Shown here in pieces: positions 16,043-23,709 of a stretch of 40,866 bases of DNA. The number at the start of each line of letters is the position of its first letter. Within the stretch, counting starts at the first letter, position 1. The translations under genes were made by a program, and so were the position numbers. Source of the DNA: Thermohalobaculum sp038528605 (lineage in GTDB: Bacteria; Pseudomonadota; Alphaproteobacteria; Rhodobacterales; Rhodobacteraceae); NCBI GenBank assembly GCA_038528605.1, contig JBCBEP010000019.1, forward strand, positions 1-40,866. Direction: 5' to 3'. The notes under the pieces are model-generated. The model was not told where the DNA came from, did not search any database, and worked only from the letters and a program-made list of their open reading frames with translations.

Positions 16043-16801
16043 ATGTCCGCAATCCTTGAAGTCCGCAACGTCAACAAGAGCTTCGGCGGTCTGAAGGCGC
16101 TGAACGAGGTGAACCTCTCGGTCGAAGAGGGCACGGTTCACGCGATCATCGGTCCCAACGGTGCCGGCAAGTCGACGCTCCTCAACTGCTTCGTCGGGCG
16201 CCTCGTGCCCGACACCGGCACGGTAATGTTCGACGGCAAATCGCTCCTCGGGGTGAAGCCGCACGAGATCAACCAGTATGGCGTGGCCCGCGTGTTCCAG
16301 ACGCCAGAGATCTTCGGCGAACTCTCGATCATCGAGAACGTCATGATCCCGGCGTTTTCAAAGCGCGACGGTGCGTTCACCATGAATGCTTGGTCCGGCG
16401 TGCGGAAGGAGACTTCCGTGATGGAGCAGGCGATGGAGGTGCTCCGCGACCTGAAGCTCGACCGCTTCGCCAACAACCGGGCGAGCGAGATGAGCCGGGG
16501 CGACAAGCGGCGCCTCGAGCTTGCCATGGGCCTCATCCAGAAGCCGAAGCTGCTTCTGCTCGATGAGCCGACGGCGGGCATGAGCCGTGCCGATACGAAC
16601 GCCACGATCGAGCTGCTGCGGGAGATCGCCACGCGCGGGATCACCATCGTAATCATCGAGCATGACATGCACGTGGTGTTCAGCCTTGCCCAGAAGATCA
16701 GCGTGCTCGCGCAGGGGACGGTGATCGTCGAGGACGAGCCCGCGAAGATCAAAGGCGACCCGCGGGTCCAGGAAGCCTATCTCGGAGGGGCGCAGCTATG
16801 A
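16043..16801 (+). CDS. livG: Branched-chain amino acid-type ABC transporter ATPase LivG
   Basis: A 252-residue ATP-binding subunit. Walker A is GPNGAGKSTLLN (about 37-48), the Q-loop is in ARVFQTPEIFGELS, Walker B is LLLLDEPTAGMS and the switch His is in IIIEHDMHVVF. The ABC signature reads MSRGDKRRLELA, so the usual S-G-G of LSGGQ is S-R-G. That may be a subfamily feature, and one composite site may rely on LivF. Overlaps livF by 4 bases (ATGA), indicating coupling. Confidence 0.93.
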   Translation: MSAILEVRNVNKSFGGLKALNEVNLSVEEGTVHAIIGPNGAGKSTLLNCFVGRLVPDTGTVMFDGKSLLGVKPHEINQYGVARVFQTPEIFGELSIIENVMIPAFSKRDGAFTMNAWSGVRKETSVMEQAMEVLRDLKLDRFANNRASEMSRGDKRRLELAMGLIQKPKLLLLDEPTAGMSRADTNATIELLREIATRGITIVIIEHDMHVVFSLAQKISVLAQGTVIVEDEPAKIKGDPRVQEAYLGGAQL

Positions 16802-17625
16802 GCGACACCACGGTCAATCGCACGGGCGAGCAGGCCCAGGGCCAAGGGCTCATGGACCAGAGCGTCTGGGCCGAAGCCAAGGCCCCGGGCGTGGACCCGA
16901 AGCGCGGCAAGGGCGGGCAACGGGCGTTCTTCTCCGTCTGGGATGTCCGCGCCTATTATGGGGACAGCTATATCGTCCAGGGTGTAAGCTTCGACATCCG
17001 CGAGGGTGAGATCGTCGCCCTTCTCGGCCGGAACGGCGCGGGCAAGACCTCGACACTGAGGACGCTGGCGCGGCTCGACAGCCCGGGCATCACCCATGGC
17101 GAGATCTGGCTCGATCACCAGCCGCTTCACGAGATGAAGGCGCATCAGGCGGCCCGGGCCGGTATCGGCCTCGTGCCGGAGGATCGCCGGATCATTCCGG
17201 GCCTGACGGTCGAGGAAAACCTGAAGCTTGCACAGATTGTCGAGCCCCATGGCTGGTCCATCGAGCGGCTCTACGAGCTCTTCCCCCGCCTCGGTGAGCG
17301 CCGGAAGCAGGAGGGCACCACCATGTCCGGCGGCGAACAGCAGATGCTGGCGGTCGCTCGTGCGCTGGCGCGGGACGTGAAGCTGCTGCTGCTGGACGAG
17401 CCCTACGAGGGGCTGGCCCCGGTCATCGTGCAGGAGATCGAGCGTACGCTCGAGCAGATCAAGGATCTGGGCATGACGACGATCCTCGTGGAGCAGAACG
17501 CGATCGCAGCACTCCACCTCGCCGACCGGGCGCTGATCCTCGACATGGGTCAGATCGTCTTCGACGGCACGGCGCAGGAAGTGCTCGACAATGCCGAACT
17601 CCGCCAGGAGTACCTGGCCATCTAG
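16798..17625 (+). CDS. livF: Branched-chain amino acid-type ABC transporter ATPase LivF
   Basis: A 275-residue ATP-binding subunit with Walker A GRNGAGKTSTLRTL, canonical signature MSGGEQQMLAVARAL, Walker B LLLLDEPYEGLAP and switch His replaced by Asn-type VEQN, as usual for LivF. Residues 1-45 are an extra polar segment not found in E. coli LivF (family homology starts near FFSVWDVRAYYG); Met19 is a possible alternative start. Last gene of the importer operon, followed by a strong terminator. Confidence 0.92.
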   Translation: MSDTTVNRTGEQAQGQGLMDQSVWAEAKAPGVDPKRGKGGQRAFFSVWDVRAYYGDSYIVQGVSFDIREGEIVALLGRNGAGKTSTLRTLARLDSPGITHGEIWLDHQPLHEMKAHQAARAGIGLVPEDRRIIPGLTVEENLKLAQIVEPHGWSIERLYELFPRLGERRKQEGTTMSGGEQQMLAVARALARDVKLLLLDEPYEGLAPVIVQEIERTLEQIKDLGMTTILVEQNAIAALHLADRALILDMGQIVFDGTAQEVLDNAELRQEYLAI

Positions 17626-17657
17626 GTCGGACCGCCACGCTGCATCAGGCCAGGACA

Positions 17658-17697
17658 GGCCCGTCCCCGGATGACACGGGGGCGGGCCATTTCTTTT
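17658..17697 (+). terminator. Rho-independent terminator of the ABC importer operon
   Basis: A 12-bp stem (17658-17669 with 17677-17688, one G-U wobble) with a 7-base loop is followed by AUUUCUUUU. It lies 32 bases after the livF stop and cleanly ends the five-gene operon. Confidence 0.9.
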
Positions 17698-17730
17698 CGA
17701 AACCCAATTTTCTATGGTTAATCATTGGCT

Positions 17731-17777
17731 TGGCGGTTCACGCCCCGCCATTAGCCCATTATTTACCTACGCGTAGG
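17731..17777. promoter_or_regulatory. Inverted repeats upstream of the VPLPA-CTERM gene
   Basis: The AT-rich 140-base region between the terminator and the VPLPA-CTERM gene contains a 12-bp perfect palindrome CCTACGCGTAGG (17766-17777, 58 bases before the ATG) and a TGGCGG/CCGCCA dyad with an 8-base spacer (17731-17750). Both are candidate regulator sites; the protein that would bind is unknown. Confidence 0.4.
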
Positions 17778-17835
17778 CGGCAGTGATCGCTGGTCGGAGA
17801 AGCCGACGCCTGAAACCTCAAGCCTGGAGAGTTCC

Positions 17836-18507
17836 ATGCGTACGGCAGCCACTTGCCGGGCGGCAGCGGCCGCCTTTTCCATCGCTCTGGCCGGTGCCGC
17901 CGCCCCTGCGGCCGCGAGCATCATCGGCTTCGATCTGACCATCGACGGCAGCCTTGGCACTCAGCCTGGCAGCGTCAACGTGCCCATCATCACCCTCACG
18001 AACCGCTCCGATACGGCGCTGCTCGAGAGCTTCTCGCTGACCGTTGGCGACCCGTCGTTCAACTTCGATGGCGTTGTTGAAATCATCGCACCCGATGGGG
18101 GAACCGCGACGCTGGTTGAGGGGGATACGAGCATCAACCGCGTCGACGGCGTGAACACCGACCGCATCAGCTTCAGCTTCACCGGCTTCGACCCCGGCGA
18201 GAGCATCAGCTTCGGTGCGGATATCGACGCGGATAGCGGTGTCTTCCAGCAGGACTTCCGGGACGTGCTCTTCAACAACGGCGAGGCAAGCAACGCCGTA
18301 GCCTCCACCGCTTTCGGTAGCGGCACGCCGCTGATGCTGACGCTGGCGGATGTCGAGAACCCGTCTGAGCTCTACGAGACGAGCGCGTGGGCGGGGCACT
18401 ACCAGAACGGCGAGGTGATCGCGACGCCAGTACCCGCGAGCCTGCTGCTCCTGGGCGGCACGCTGGCGGGCATCGGCTTCCTGGCCAGCCGCCGCAAGAA
18501 TGCCTGA
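17836..18507 (+). CDS. Exported protein with VPLPA/PEP-CTERM-type sorting signal
   Basis: A 223-residue secreted protein. It has an N-terminal signal peptide (Ala-rich core, cleavage after AAAS near residue 28) and a body low in Lys and rich in Ser, Thr, Asp and Gly, with predicted beta strands. The C-terminal tail consists of a TPVPASLLLLGG motif, a hydrophobic helix and a final SRRKNA cluster. This three-part tail is the exosortase-recognised VPLPA-CTERM signal common in Rhodobacterales, implying processing and attachment to the cell surface or matrix polysaccharide. No exosortase lies in the window. The body was not matched to a known domain. Start ATG after GGAGAG. Confidence 0.88.
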   Translation: MRTAATCRAAAAAFSIALAGAAAPAAASIIGFDLTIDGSLGTQPGSVNVPIITLTNRSDTALLESFSLTVGDPSFNFDGVVEIIAPDGGTATLVEGDTSINRVDGVNTDRISFSFTGFDPGESISFGADIDADSGVFQQDFRDVLFNNGEASNAVASTAFGSGTPLMLTLADVENPSELYETSAWAGHYQNGEVIATPVPASLLLLGGTLAGIGFLASRRKNA

Positions 18508-18527
18508 GGGGGCCGAGGCGGCGCGCT

Positions 18528-19163
18528 CTAGTGGCGCGCCGCCAGCCCCTCGAGCAGAAGGTCGATTACCTGATCGAGCATCGCGGGCCCGCCATCGTCC
18601 TCGCGCCTGATATGGACGAGCGCCATGGGCATCCAGTAGGCGCGCGTGGCGGCCACCAGAATGCGCCCGGCTTCTTCGGGATCGCAGGGGCGAAAATCCC
18701 CGGTCTCGATCCCGCGCTCCACCTCGCGGGCGATCGCCTTCTCCTTCCAGCCGATATGCTGTTGGAGGGACTGCACGCCTTCCGGGTCGGCACAGATGAA
18801 ATCCGCCAGCTCCACGAGGCGGGGGTTATGGTCCATCTCGGTCATGAGATGGCCCACGCCGTTCTTGATCAGCTCCCGGATCCGCTCTGGCGGGGAGCCG
18901 CCGGGGAGCATCAGGCCCGTCGCCATCTGCGCCTCGGTCATTCGGAAGTAGCGTTCGACCACGGCGCGACCGATGGCCTGCTTGTTGCGGTAGTATCGGT
19001 AGAGGTTGCCGGGGCTCATCGCCGTTTCGCGCGCGATGTCGGCCATGGTCGTCTTGCCGAAACCGAAGTGCTGAAAGAGGCGCATGGAGGCTTCGAGGAT
19101 CTCGAGCCTCGTCCGTTCGCCTCCCTCAGCCGGTCCATCGCTCTCCCGCGGAGCAGCGCTCAT
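18528..19163 (-). CDS. TetR-family transcriptional regulator
   Basis: A 211-residue repressor. The helix-turn-helix is clear at about 18-65 (TRLEILEASMRLFQHFGFGKTTMADIARE, then MSPGNLYRYYRNKQAI), followed by a helical ligand domain. It is the last gene of the RND/LolA, barrel, tetR operon; its ATG overlaps the barrel-gene stop (TGATG), so its level should follow the pump's. A role as repressor of this operon with feedback is likely, as TetR proteins commonly control efflux or lipid-transport genes. Converges with the VPLPA-CTERM gene, 20 bases apart. Confidence 0.92.
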   Translation of the reverse strand: MSAAPRESDGPAEGGERTRLEILEASMRLFQHFGFGKTTMADIARETAMSPGNLYRYYRNKQAIGRAVVERYFRMTEAQMATGLMLPGGSPPERIRELIKNGVGHLMTEMDHNPRLVELADFICADPEGVQSLQQHIGWKEKAIAREVERGIETGDFRPCDPEEAGRILVAATRAYWMPMALVHIRREDDGGPAMLDQVIDLLLEGLAARH

Positions 19164-20392
19164 CAGAAGAAGAACTTCAGCTTCAGCCGCATGAAGCTGT
19201 CATCGGCGAAGCTGCCCGCGAAGCTGTCGGGGTCCTGGTTCACGAAGCCCACGCCCTCGAGCGAGGCCGAGAAGCGGCTGCCGAGCCGGCGCTCCGCTTC
19301 CAGCCGGAAGCTGATGTCGCCGTTCTGGGTGTCGAAGGCGCTGGTGAGCAGGATGGCGGTGTCGGACACGTCGTTGAAGGTAAAGCGCGTGCCGAGGATC
19401 ACATCGTTCTGGAAGTTCGTCAGCGCGTCCTCGCCGCGGCTATCGAACGCGTATTCGGCGATCAGGCCCAGATCGTAACTCGTGTCGAGGATGCTGAAGA
19501 GCGTGTGCTCGATACCGCCTGTGAAGGCGCCGAAGAACTCATCCCGGAACTGGGCGTTCTTCTCGCCACCGCGCAACAGGCCCTCGAACTTCCAGAGCGT
19601 CGCGCCGGAGGTGAACTGGAAGTCGATCCCGCCCTGGGTGATGCGCTGGTAGACGGCCAGCAGCTCGTCGAACTCGGCATCGGGCATGAAGGATGGATCG
19701 CGGCCGAGACCGTGGAAGACGTGCAGGCCAAGGTCCACGGGGCCGACGAAGCCTGAGTAGCGCAGTGCGAAGCTCGGGGTGAACCGCTCGGCATCCGTCT
19801 CGAAGATGGGATTGTCCGTGTTCACCGGCAGGCCGAAGCGCAGGCGCCCTTCCGGGCCAGGGAACCGCCTGATGCGCTGGTAGGGGAAGTAGAGGGCTGC
19901 AAACTCACCAAAATCCGTGAGCCGGGCGACGCGGATCATGGGCTGGCCGAGCCTTGTCTCGTCGTCGATCGCCTCGGCGAAGTCCGTCTGGTTCACGATG
20001 TCGACGAGGTGGAAGGCTTCGGTCTTGCCCCAGAAGATGGTGTCCACGCCCACGCGGACACTCCAGGGACCGCTGACATAGTCGACCTTCGCCTCGCGGA
20101 TATCGCCGTTCGTCCGCTCGTCGTCTGCCAGATCGGCGCGGGCGAAGGGGGTGAAGCGGAAGGTTAGATCGCTGTCCATCCACTCGGCGAGGAGGGTGAA
20201 TTCCCCGGCGATGGAGGCGTCGTCGCGCACCTGCTGGTCGAACTGCGGATCCTCGAAGAAGACCGTGCCCTCGAGCTCCACCTCGCCGAAGAACTCGAAG
20301 TTCGTGGTGCCAAGCGGCCCGCTCTCCTGCCCCGCCGCGGGCGCGGCGAGGAGGAGGGCGGCGAGGGCTGCAGGAAGGGCGCTAAGGCGCAT
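19163..20392 (-). CDS. Outer-membrane beta-barrel protein of the RND/LolA operon
   Basis: A 409-residue protein with a Sec signal peptide (cleavage after PAAGQ, about residue 22). The body is dominated by alternating polar and hydrophobic beta strands, and the C-terminal residue is Phe (FMRLKLKFFF), the signature recognised by the BAM complex. Motifs such as VRVGVDTIFWGKTEAFHLVDIVNQ recall DUF1302-like or porin-like proteins that accompany MMPL-type permeases; family assignment is tentative. It overlaps the upstream fusion gene by TGATG and the downstream tetR gene the same way, so the three products are probably made together. Confidence 0.8.
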   Translation of the reverse strand: MRLSALPAALAALLLAAPAAGQESGPLGTTNFEFFGEVELEGTVFFEDPQFDQQVRDDASIAGEFTLLAEWMDSDLTFRFTPFARADLADDERTNGDIREAKVDYVSGPWSVRVGVDTIFWGKTEAFHLVDIVNQTDFAEAIDDETRLGQPMIRVARLTDFGEFAALYFPYQRIRRFPGPEGRLRFGLPVNTDNPIFETDAERFTPSFALRYSGFVGPVDLGLHVFHGLGRDPSFMPDAEFDELLAVYQRITQGGIDFQFTSGATLWKFEGLLRGGEKNAQFRDEFFGAFTGGIEHTLFSILDTSYDLGLIAEYAFDSRGEDALTNFQNDVILGTRFTFNDVSDTAILLTSAFDTQNGDISFRLEAERRLGSRFSASLEGVGFVNQDPDSFAGSFADDSFMRLKLKFFF

Positions 20393-23300
20393 CAGCGGGC
20401 CATCCGGGGCAGGCGGTTGGGGTCGAAGTCCCCATCGCCGAGGGAGGCTGAGAAATCGTAGTTGGTGAACAAGAGATCGGTCTCCTTGCCGCTCTGCAGG
20501 TTCGTCATGACCAGAAGGTCCGGCCGCCAGTAGCCCTCGTACTCGGTGTAGCCGCTCGACTGAAGAATCTTCTCCAAGTCACCGCGTCGATTGTAGAATT
20601 CCACTTTGAACTGTCGATACTCGGCCACATCGGTCCAGCCGATCCGCTTCGAGTAGCCGGATTTCGAGTTCTTCGGGTAGCTCTCCACCACGTGGCAGGT
20701 CAGCTCCTCGGCACCCGGGCAGGGTTCGTCCCGCAGCCACTTGTAGGTGTAGTCGTCCACCTCCTGGGAGCCGAGGTCCTCATACGAGAACTCCGAGCCG
20801 ACGAACTTGCCCGTGCGGTTCGAGGAGGAGATCCGCTTCACGCGCTTCACCGCGGGCAAGTAGAGCCACTGGTCGTCGTCCTGCGGTTCGATATTCGCGT
20901 GGGTCAGGAGGCCCGTCCCGCGGATGTCCCGCGGCCGCGTGAAGACGATGATGCCGAGATCGCCGAGCGAGCGGTCGGGCCGTTCGAGTGAGAGGCTGTC
21001 GAAGACGCGGCGGCTTTCGTTGCCGGCCTTGTCCCGCAGGATCATCTCGCCGTCGACCGTGAAGGCCTCCCAACCAAGGTCGCGCTTGTCGGCTGCCTCG
21101 GCGATGGCGAGGCCCTTTGCGGCGGCATCGTCGGCTCTGGCTTCGGGGGCAAGCGTAAGGGCGGGTGCCGCGAGAGCCGCGAGCAGCAGGGCGGCGGTTG
21201 CGGGCTTGAGGGTCATGCTTTCTCTCCGTTTGTCGAGGAAGATCAGAAGGCAAGGCAAAAGCAGGAAGTCGGCGATCAGCGCCACTGTAATGGTGATCGC
21301 CGTCAGCTTCGCCATGTCACCATTCACGGCGAAGCCCGAGAAGGCGAGCACGGCGAAGCCTGCCACAAGGCCGATCGACGTGATCGTGAGTGCATTGCCC
21401 ACGCGCGTGAAGGCGTGGCGGACACTGTCCTCCGGGCTCATGCCCTTGCGCCGCCCGGCCTGGTACTTCGAAAGGAAGTGGACGGTATCGTCGACCACGA
21501 TCCCCAGCGTGGCCGCCAGCACCACGGCGATCGCCAGCGTCACCGCGCCCACCGAGTAGCCCCAGATCCCGAAGGCCATGGCGGCCGGGATGAGGTTCGG
21601 CACGAGGCTGATCAGCCCGATCCGGACCGATCTCAGCGCGATCATGATCACGCCCGAGATGAGCACCAGCGCCAGCGCCGTACCCGTCAGCATCGCCCGC
21701 ACATCCCGGTAGCTGATGAGGTTGAAGACGTGCACCACGCCCGTGGGGGTAACGAGCGGTCGTTCGGGGTTCCCGGCGGCCCATGCCGCCTGGATCGTCG
21801 GTGCGTTCTGCTCGAGCCACTGGCCGGCCCGCAGGGTTACCTCCCGCATCTCCGCGGTGGTCTGACGGGCCAGTGCGACGCTCACGCGGAGGGCGGACTT
21901 GTCGATGTTGAGCTGGTCCGTCAGATCCCGCCCGTAGCCGAGGCTGAGTTCGTAGAGGAAGAGGTACTGCGCTGCCGCTTCCTCGCTCTCAGGCAGCCGG
22001 AAGAACGAGGGATCGTCCTCGTTCATGTTCATGGTCAGCCGCTTCAGGGTGTCCGTCAGCGTCGCGACATGGGTGACCTCGGGCTGGGCCCGCAGCCAGT
22101 CGGCGAAGGCCGAGACCTCCTGGAGGAAGGCTGGCTTGTTGATCGCCTGGTCCCCACCGGCGGGGAGCGCGAAGTAGAGCTGGTTCACCCCCGTGAGCCG
22201 GTCCTCCACGAAATCGGTGTCCTCGCGGAAGGCATAGCGTTCATCGAAGTAGCGGATGAAATCGTCCTCGAGCTTCAGCTGGCTGATGCCGGCGGCGAGG
22301 AGGGCGACGACGCCGATCATTACCGGGGCAATCACGCGCCGGCGTCCCACGACGAAATCTGCCAGCGCGCGCATGGCCCGCGGTTCGCGTTCGGCGCTCT
22401 TTTGCCGGCGGATGGGCAGGGCGATGAGGAGACCTGGGAGCAGGAAAAGCGTGAAGAAGAGGGCGGCCAGCACGCCCGTGCCCACGATGTTACCGAGCTG
22501 CCGGAAGGGCGGCGAGATCGAGAAATTGAGCGAGTAGAAGCCGATCGCCGTTGTCACGCAGGCGATGATGATGGCGCCCGCGTGCTCCGTAAGGGCGCGG
22601 CGTACCCATTCCTTCCGGTCGGCCGTGTCGGGCATCGCTGCGCGGCAGGCTGAAAACACGTGCACAGCGGAGGCCACCGCCAGCGTCATGATGTAGAGCG
22701 GCGCCAGCACGGTGACGGAGTTCAGCCGGTAGCCGAACCAGCCAGCCGCGCCGAGGCCCGTGGCGGCGGAGAGCGTGATCAGGATAAGCACCGCCACCGT
22801 GGCGAAGGCCGAGCGGAGGGCGAGGCCAACGAGAAGCAGGATCACCAGGAACATGGGGCCGAGGAGGTTCTGACTGTCCTCCTGCCCGCTCGTCGCGAAC
22901 TGGTTGTTGATCATGATCGCGCCGGTGAGCCGGATGTCGACCGGATGCTCCGCCTCGATCCGCTCCGCCATCGCCTGCACTTCGCGAACGATGAGGGGAA
23001 CCTCTTCGGTGGGGTTGGCCTCTGGCAGCGTGAAGAGAACGTTCACCTGCGTGACATCGCCCTCGGGCGCCAGCAGCAGGTCGACGATCTCGAGACGCTC
23101 CATCGCCAGCCGCTGAACTTCTGCTGCGTCGTCCGGTGTCAGGGTGGCTGGCTCGGGTACGAGGTCGCGCACCACCAGGCCCTCGGCGTCGGCGTAGCTG
23201 TGCTGGAAGTTGGTCAGGCTGTCGACGCGCCGCACGAAGGGGAGCCGCCAGGCTTCGTCGGTGATCTCGCCGATGAGCGCTAGGGTTTCGGGTTTGAAGA

Positions 23301-23592
23301 CCTCGCCGTCCTCCGGGACCACGGCGATGGTCAGGTTGTCGTCCTTGGTAAAGGCGGCCTCGTAGGCGTCGAGCGCCTGACGGTCCGGGTTCTCCTCGGC
23401 GAAGAAGATCCGGGCCGAGGGGTCCGGCGGCCAGATGGCGCCGATCTTCGCGGTCGCGACGCCGACAACGGCGAGGGAGAGGGCGAGAAAGACCCAGCGA
23501 TAGCGGACAACGGCATCGGCGAAGCTGGCGAAGAAGCCGGCTTGGCCGGTGCCGTCTGGCTCGGTGGGGGTGGGCGAGGGTGTGTCGGTCAT
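20392..23592 (-). CDS. RND/MMPL-family permease fused to a LolA-like periplasmic domain
   Basis: A single 1066-codon reading frame. Residues 1-792 form a complete RND/MMPL permease: helix 1 at about 30-50, a large periplasmic loop, helices 2-6 from about 245, a second periplasmic loop, and helices 7-12 ending near residue 783 with the family motif GIVVDDTVHFLSKYQ. From residue 793 a second protein begins: Met, a perfect signal-peptide-like segment ending ARADD, and an outer-membrane lipoprotein-sorting (LolA-like) domain with YKWLRDEPCPG and GYTEYEGYWRPDLLVM. The internal ATG (21216) has its own CGGAGAG ribosome site, so separate production of a 274-residue LolA-like protein is also possible. 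Relatives are usually two adjacent genes. Likely moves a lipid or hydrophobic compound to the outer membrane. Confidence 0.9.
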   Translation of the reverse strand: MTDTPSPTPTEPDGTGQAGFFASFADAVVRYRWVFLALSLAVVGVATAKIGAIWPPDPSARIFFAEENPDRQALDAYEAAFTKDDNLTIAVVPEDGEVFKPETLALIGEITDEAWRLPFVRRVDSLTNFQHSYADAEGLVVRDLVPEPATLTPDDAAEVQRLAMERLEIVDLLLAPEGDVTQVNVLFTLPEANPTEEVPLIVREVQAMAERIEAEHPVDIRLTGAIMINNQFATSGQEDSQNLLGPMFLVILLLVGLALRSAFATVAVLILITLSAATGLGAAGWFGYRLNSVTVLAPLYIMTLAVASAVHVFSACRAAMPDTADRKEWVRRALTEHAGAIIIACVTTAIGFYSLNFSISPPFRQLGNIVGTGVLAALFFTLFLLPGLLIALPIRRQKSAEREPRAMRALADFVVGRRRVIAPVMIGVVALLAAGISQLKLEDDFIRYFDERYAFREDTDFVEDRLTGVNQLYFALPAGGDQAINKPAFLQEVSAFADWLRAQPEVTHVATLTDTLKRLTMNMNEDDPSFFRLPESEEAAAQYLFLYELSLGYGRDLTDQLNIDKSALRVSVALARQTTAEMREVTLRAGQWLEQNAPTIQAAWAAGNPERPLVTPTGVVHVFNLISYRDVRAMLTGTALALVLISGVIMIALRSVRIGLISLVPNLIPAAMAFGIWGYSVGAVTLAIAVVLAATLGIVVDDTVHFLSKYQAGRRKGMSPEDSVRHAFTRVGNALTITSIGLVAGFAVLAFSGFAVNGDMAKLTAITITVALIADFLLLPCLLIFLDKRRESMTLKPATAALLLAALAAPALTLAPEARADDAAAKGLAIAEAADKRDLGWEAFTVDGEMILRDKAGNESRRVFDSLSLERPDRSLGDLGIIVFTRPRDIRGTGLLTHANIEPQDDDQWLYLPAVKRVKRISSSNRTGKFVGSEFSYEDLGSQEVDDYTYKWLRDEPCPGAEELTCHVVESYPKNSKSGYSKRIGWTDVAEYRQFKVEFYNRRGDLEKILQSSGYTEYEGYWRPDLLVMTNLQSGKETDLLFTNYDFSASLGDGDFDPNRLPRMAR

Positions 23593-23660
23593 CGACTGCT
23601 CCGTCAGGACGCGCCCGACGATACGGGCCGTGGCGCGGAGAATGCCATGCTTCGAGAGAA

Positions 23661-23693
23661 CGTCAACGCTGAAGAGTAAATTTTTCGGAAATT
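23661..23693 (-). promoter_or_regulatory. Candidate promoter and operator of the RND/LolA operon
   Basis: An AT-rich island 70-100 bases upstream of the fusion gene carries a minus-strand TTGACG (23661-23666, possible -35; -10 weak). Beside it is the dyad AATTT-N5-AAATT (23679-23693), a plausible TetR site. It lies between the EamA gene stop and the fusion gene start. Confidence 0.35.
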
Positions 23694-23709
23694 ATTCAGA
23701 CATTCGTCT

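Noticed and set aside
17700..17760. Sigma-54-type promoter before the VPLPA-CTERM gene
   Set aside because: GG and GC pairs occur, but the only pair with the correct 10-base spacing has a poor TGGCAC-like half.
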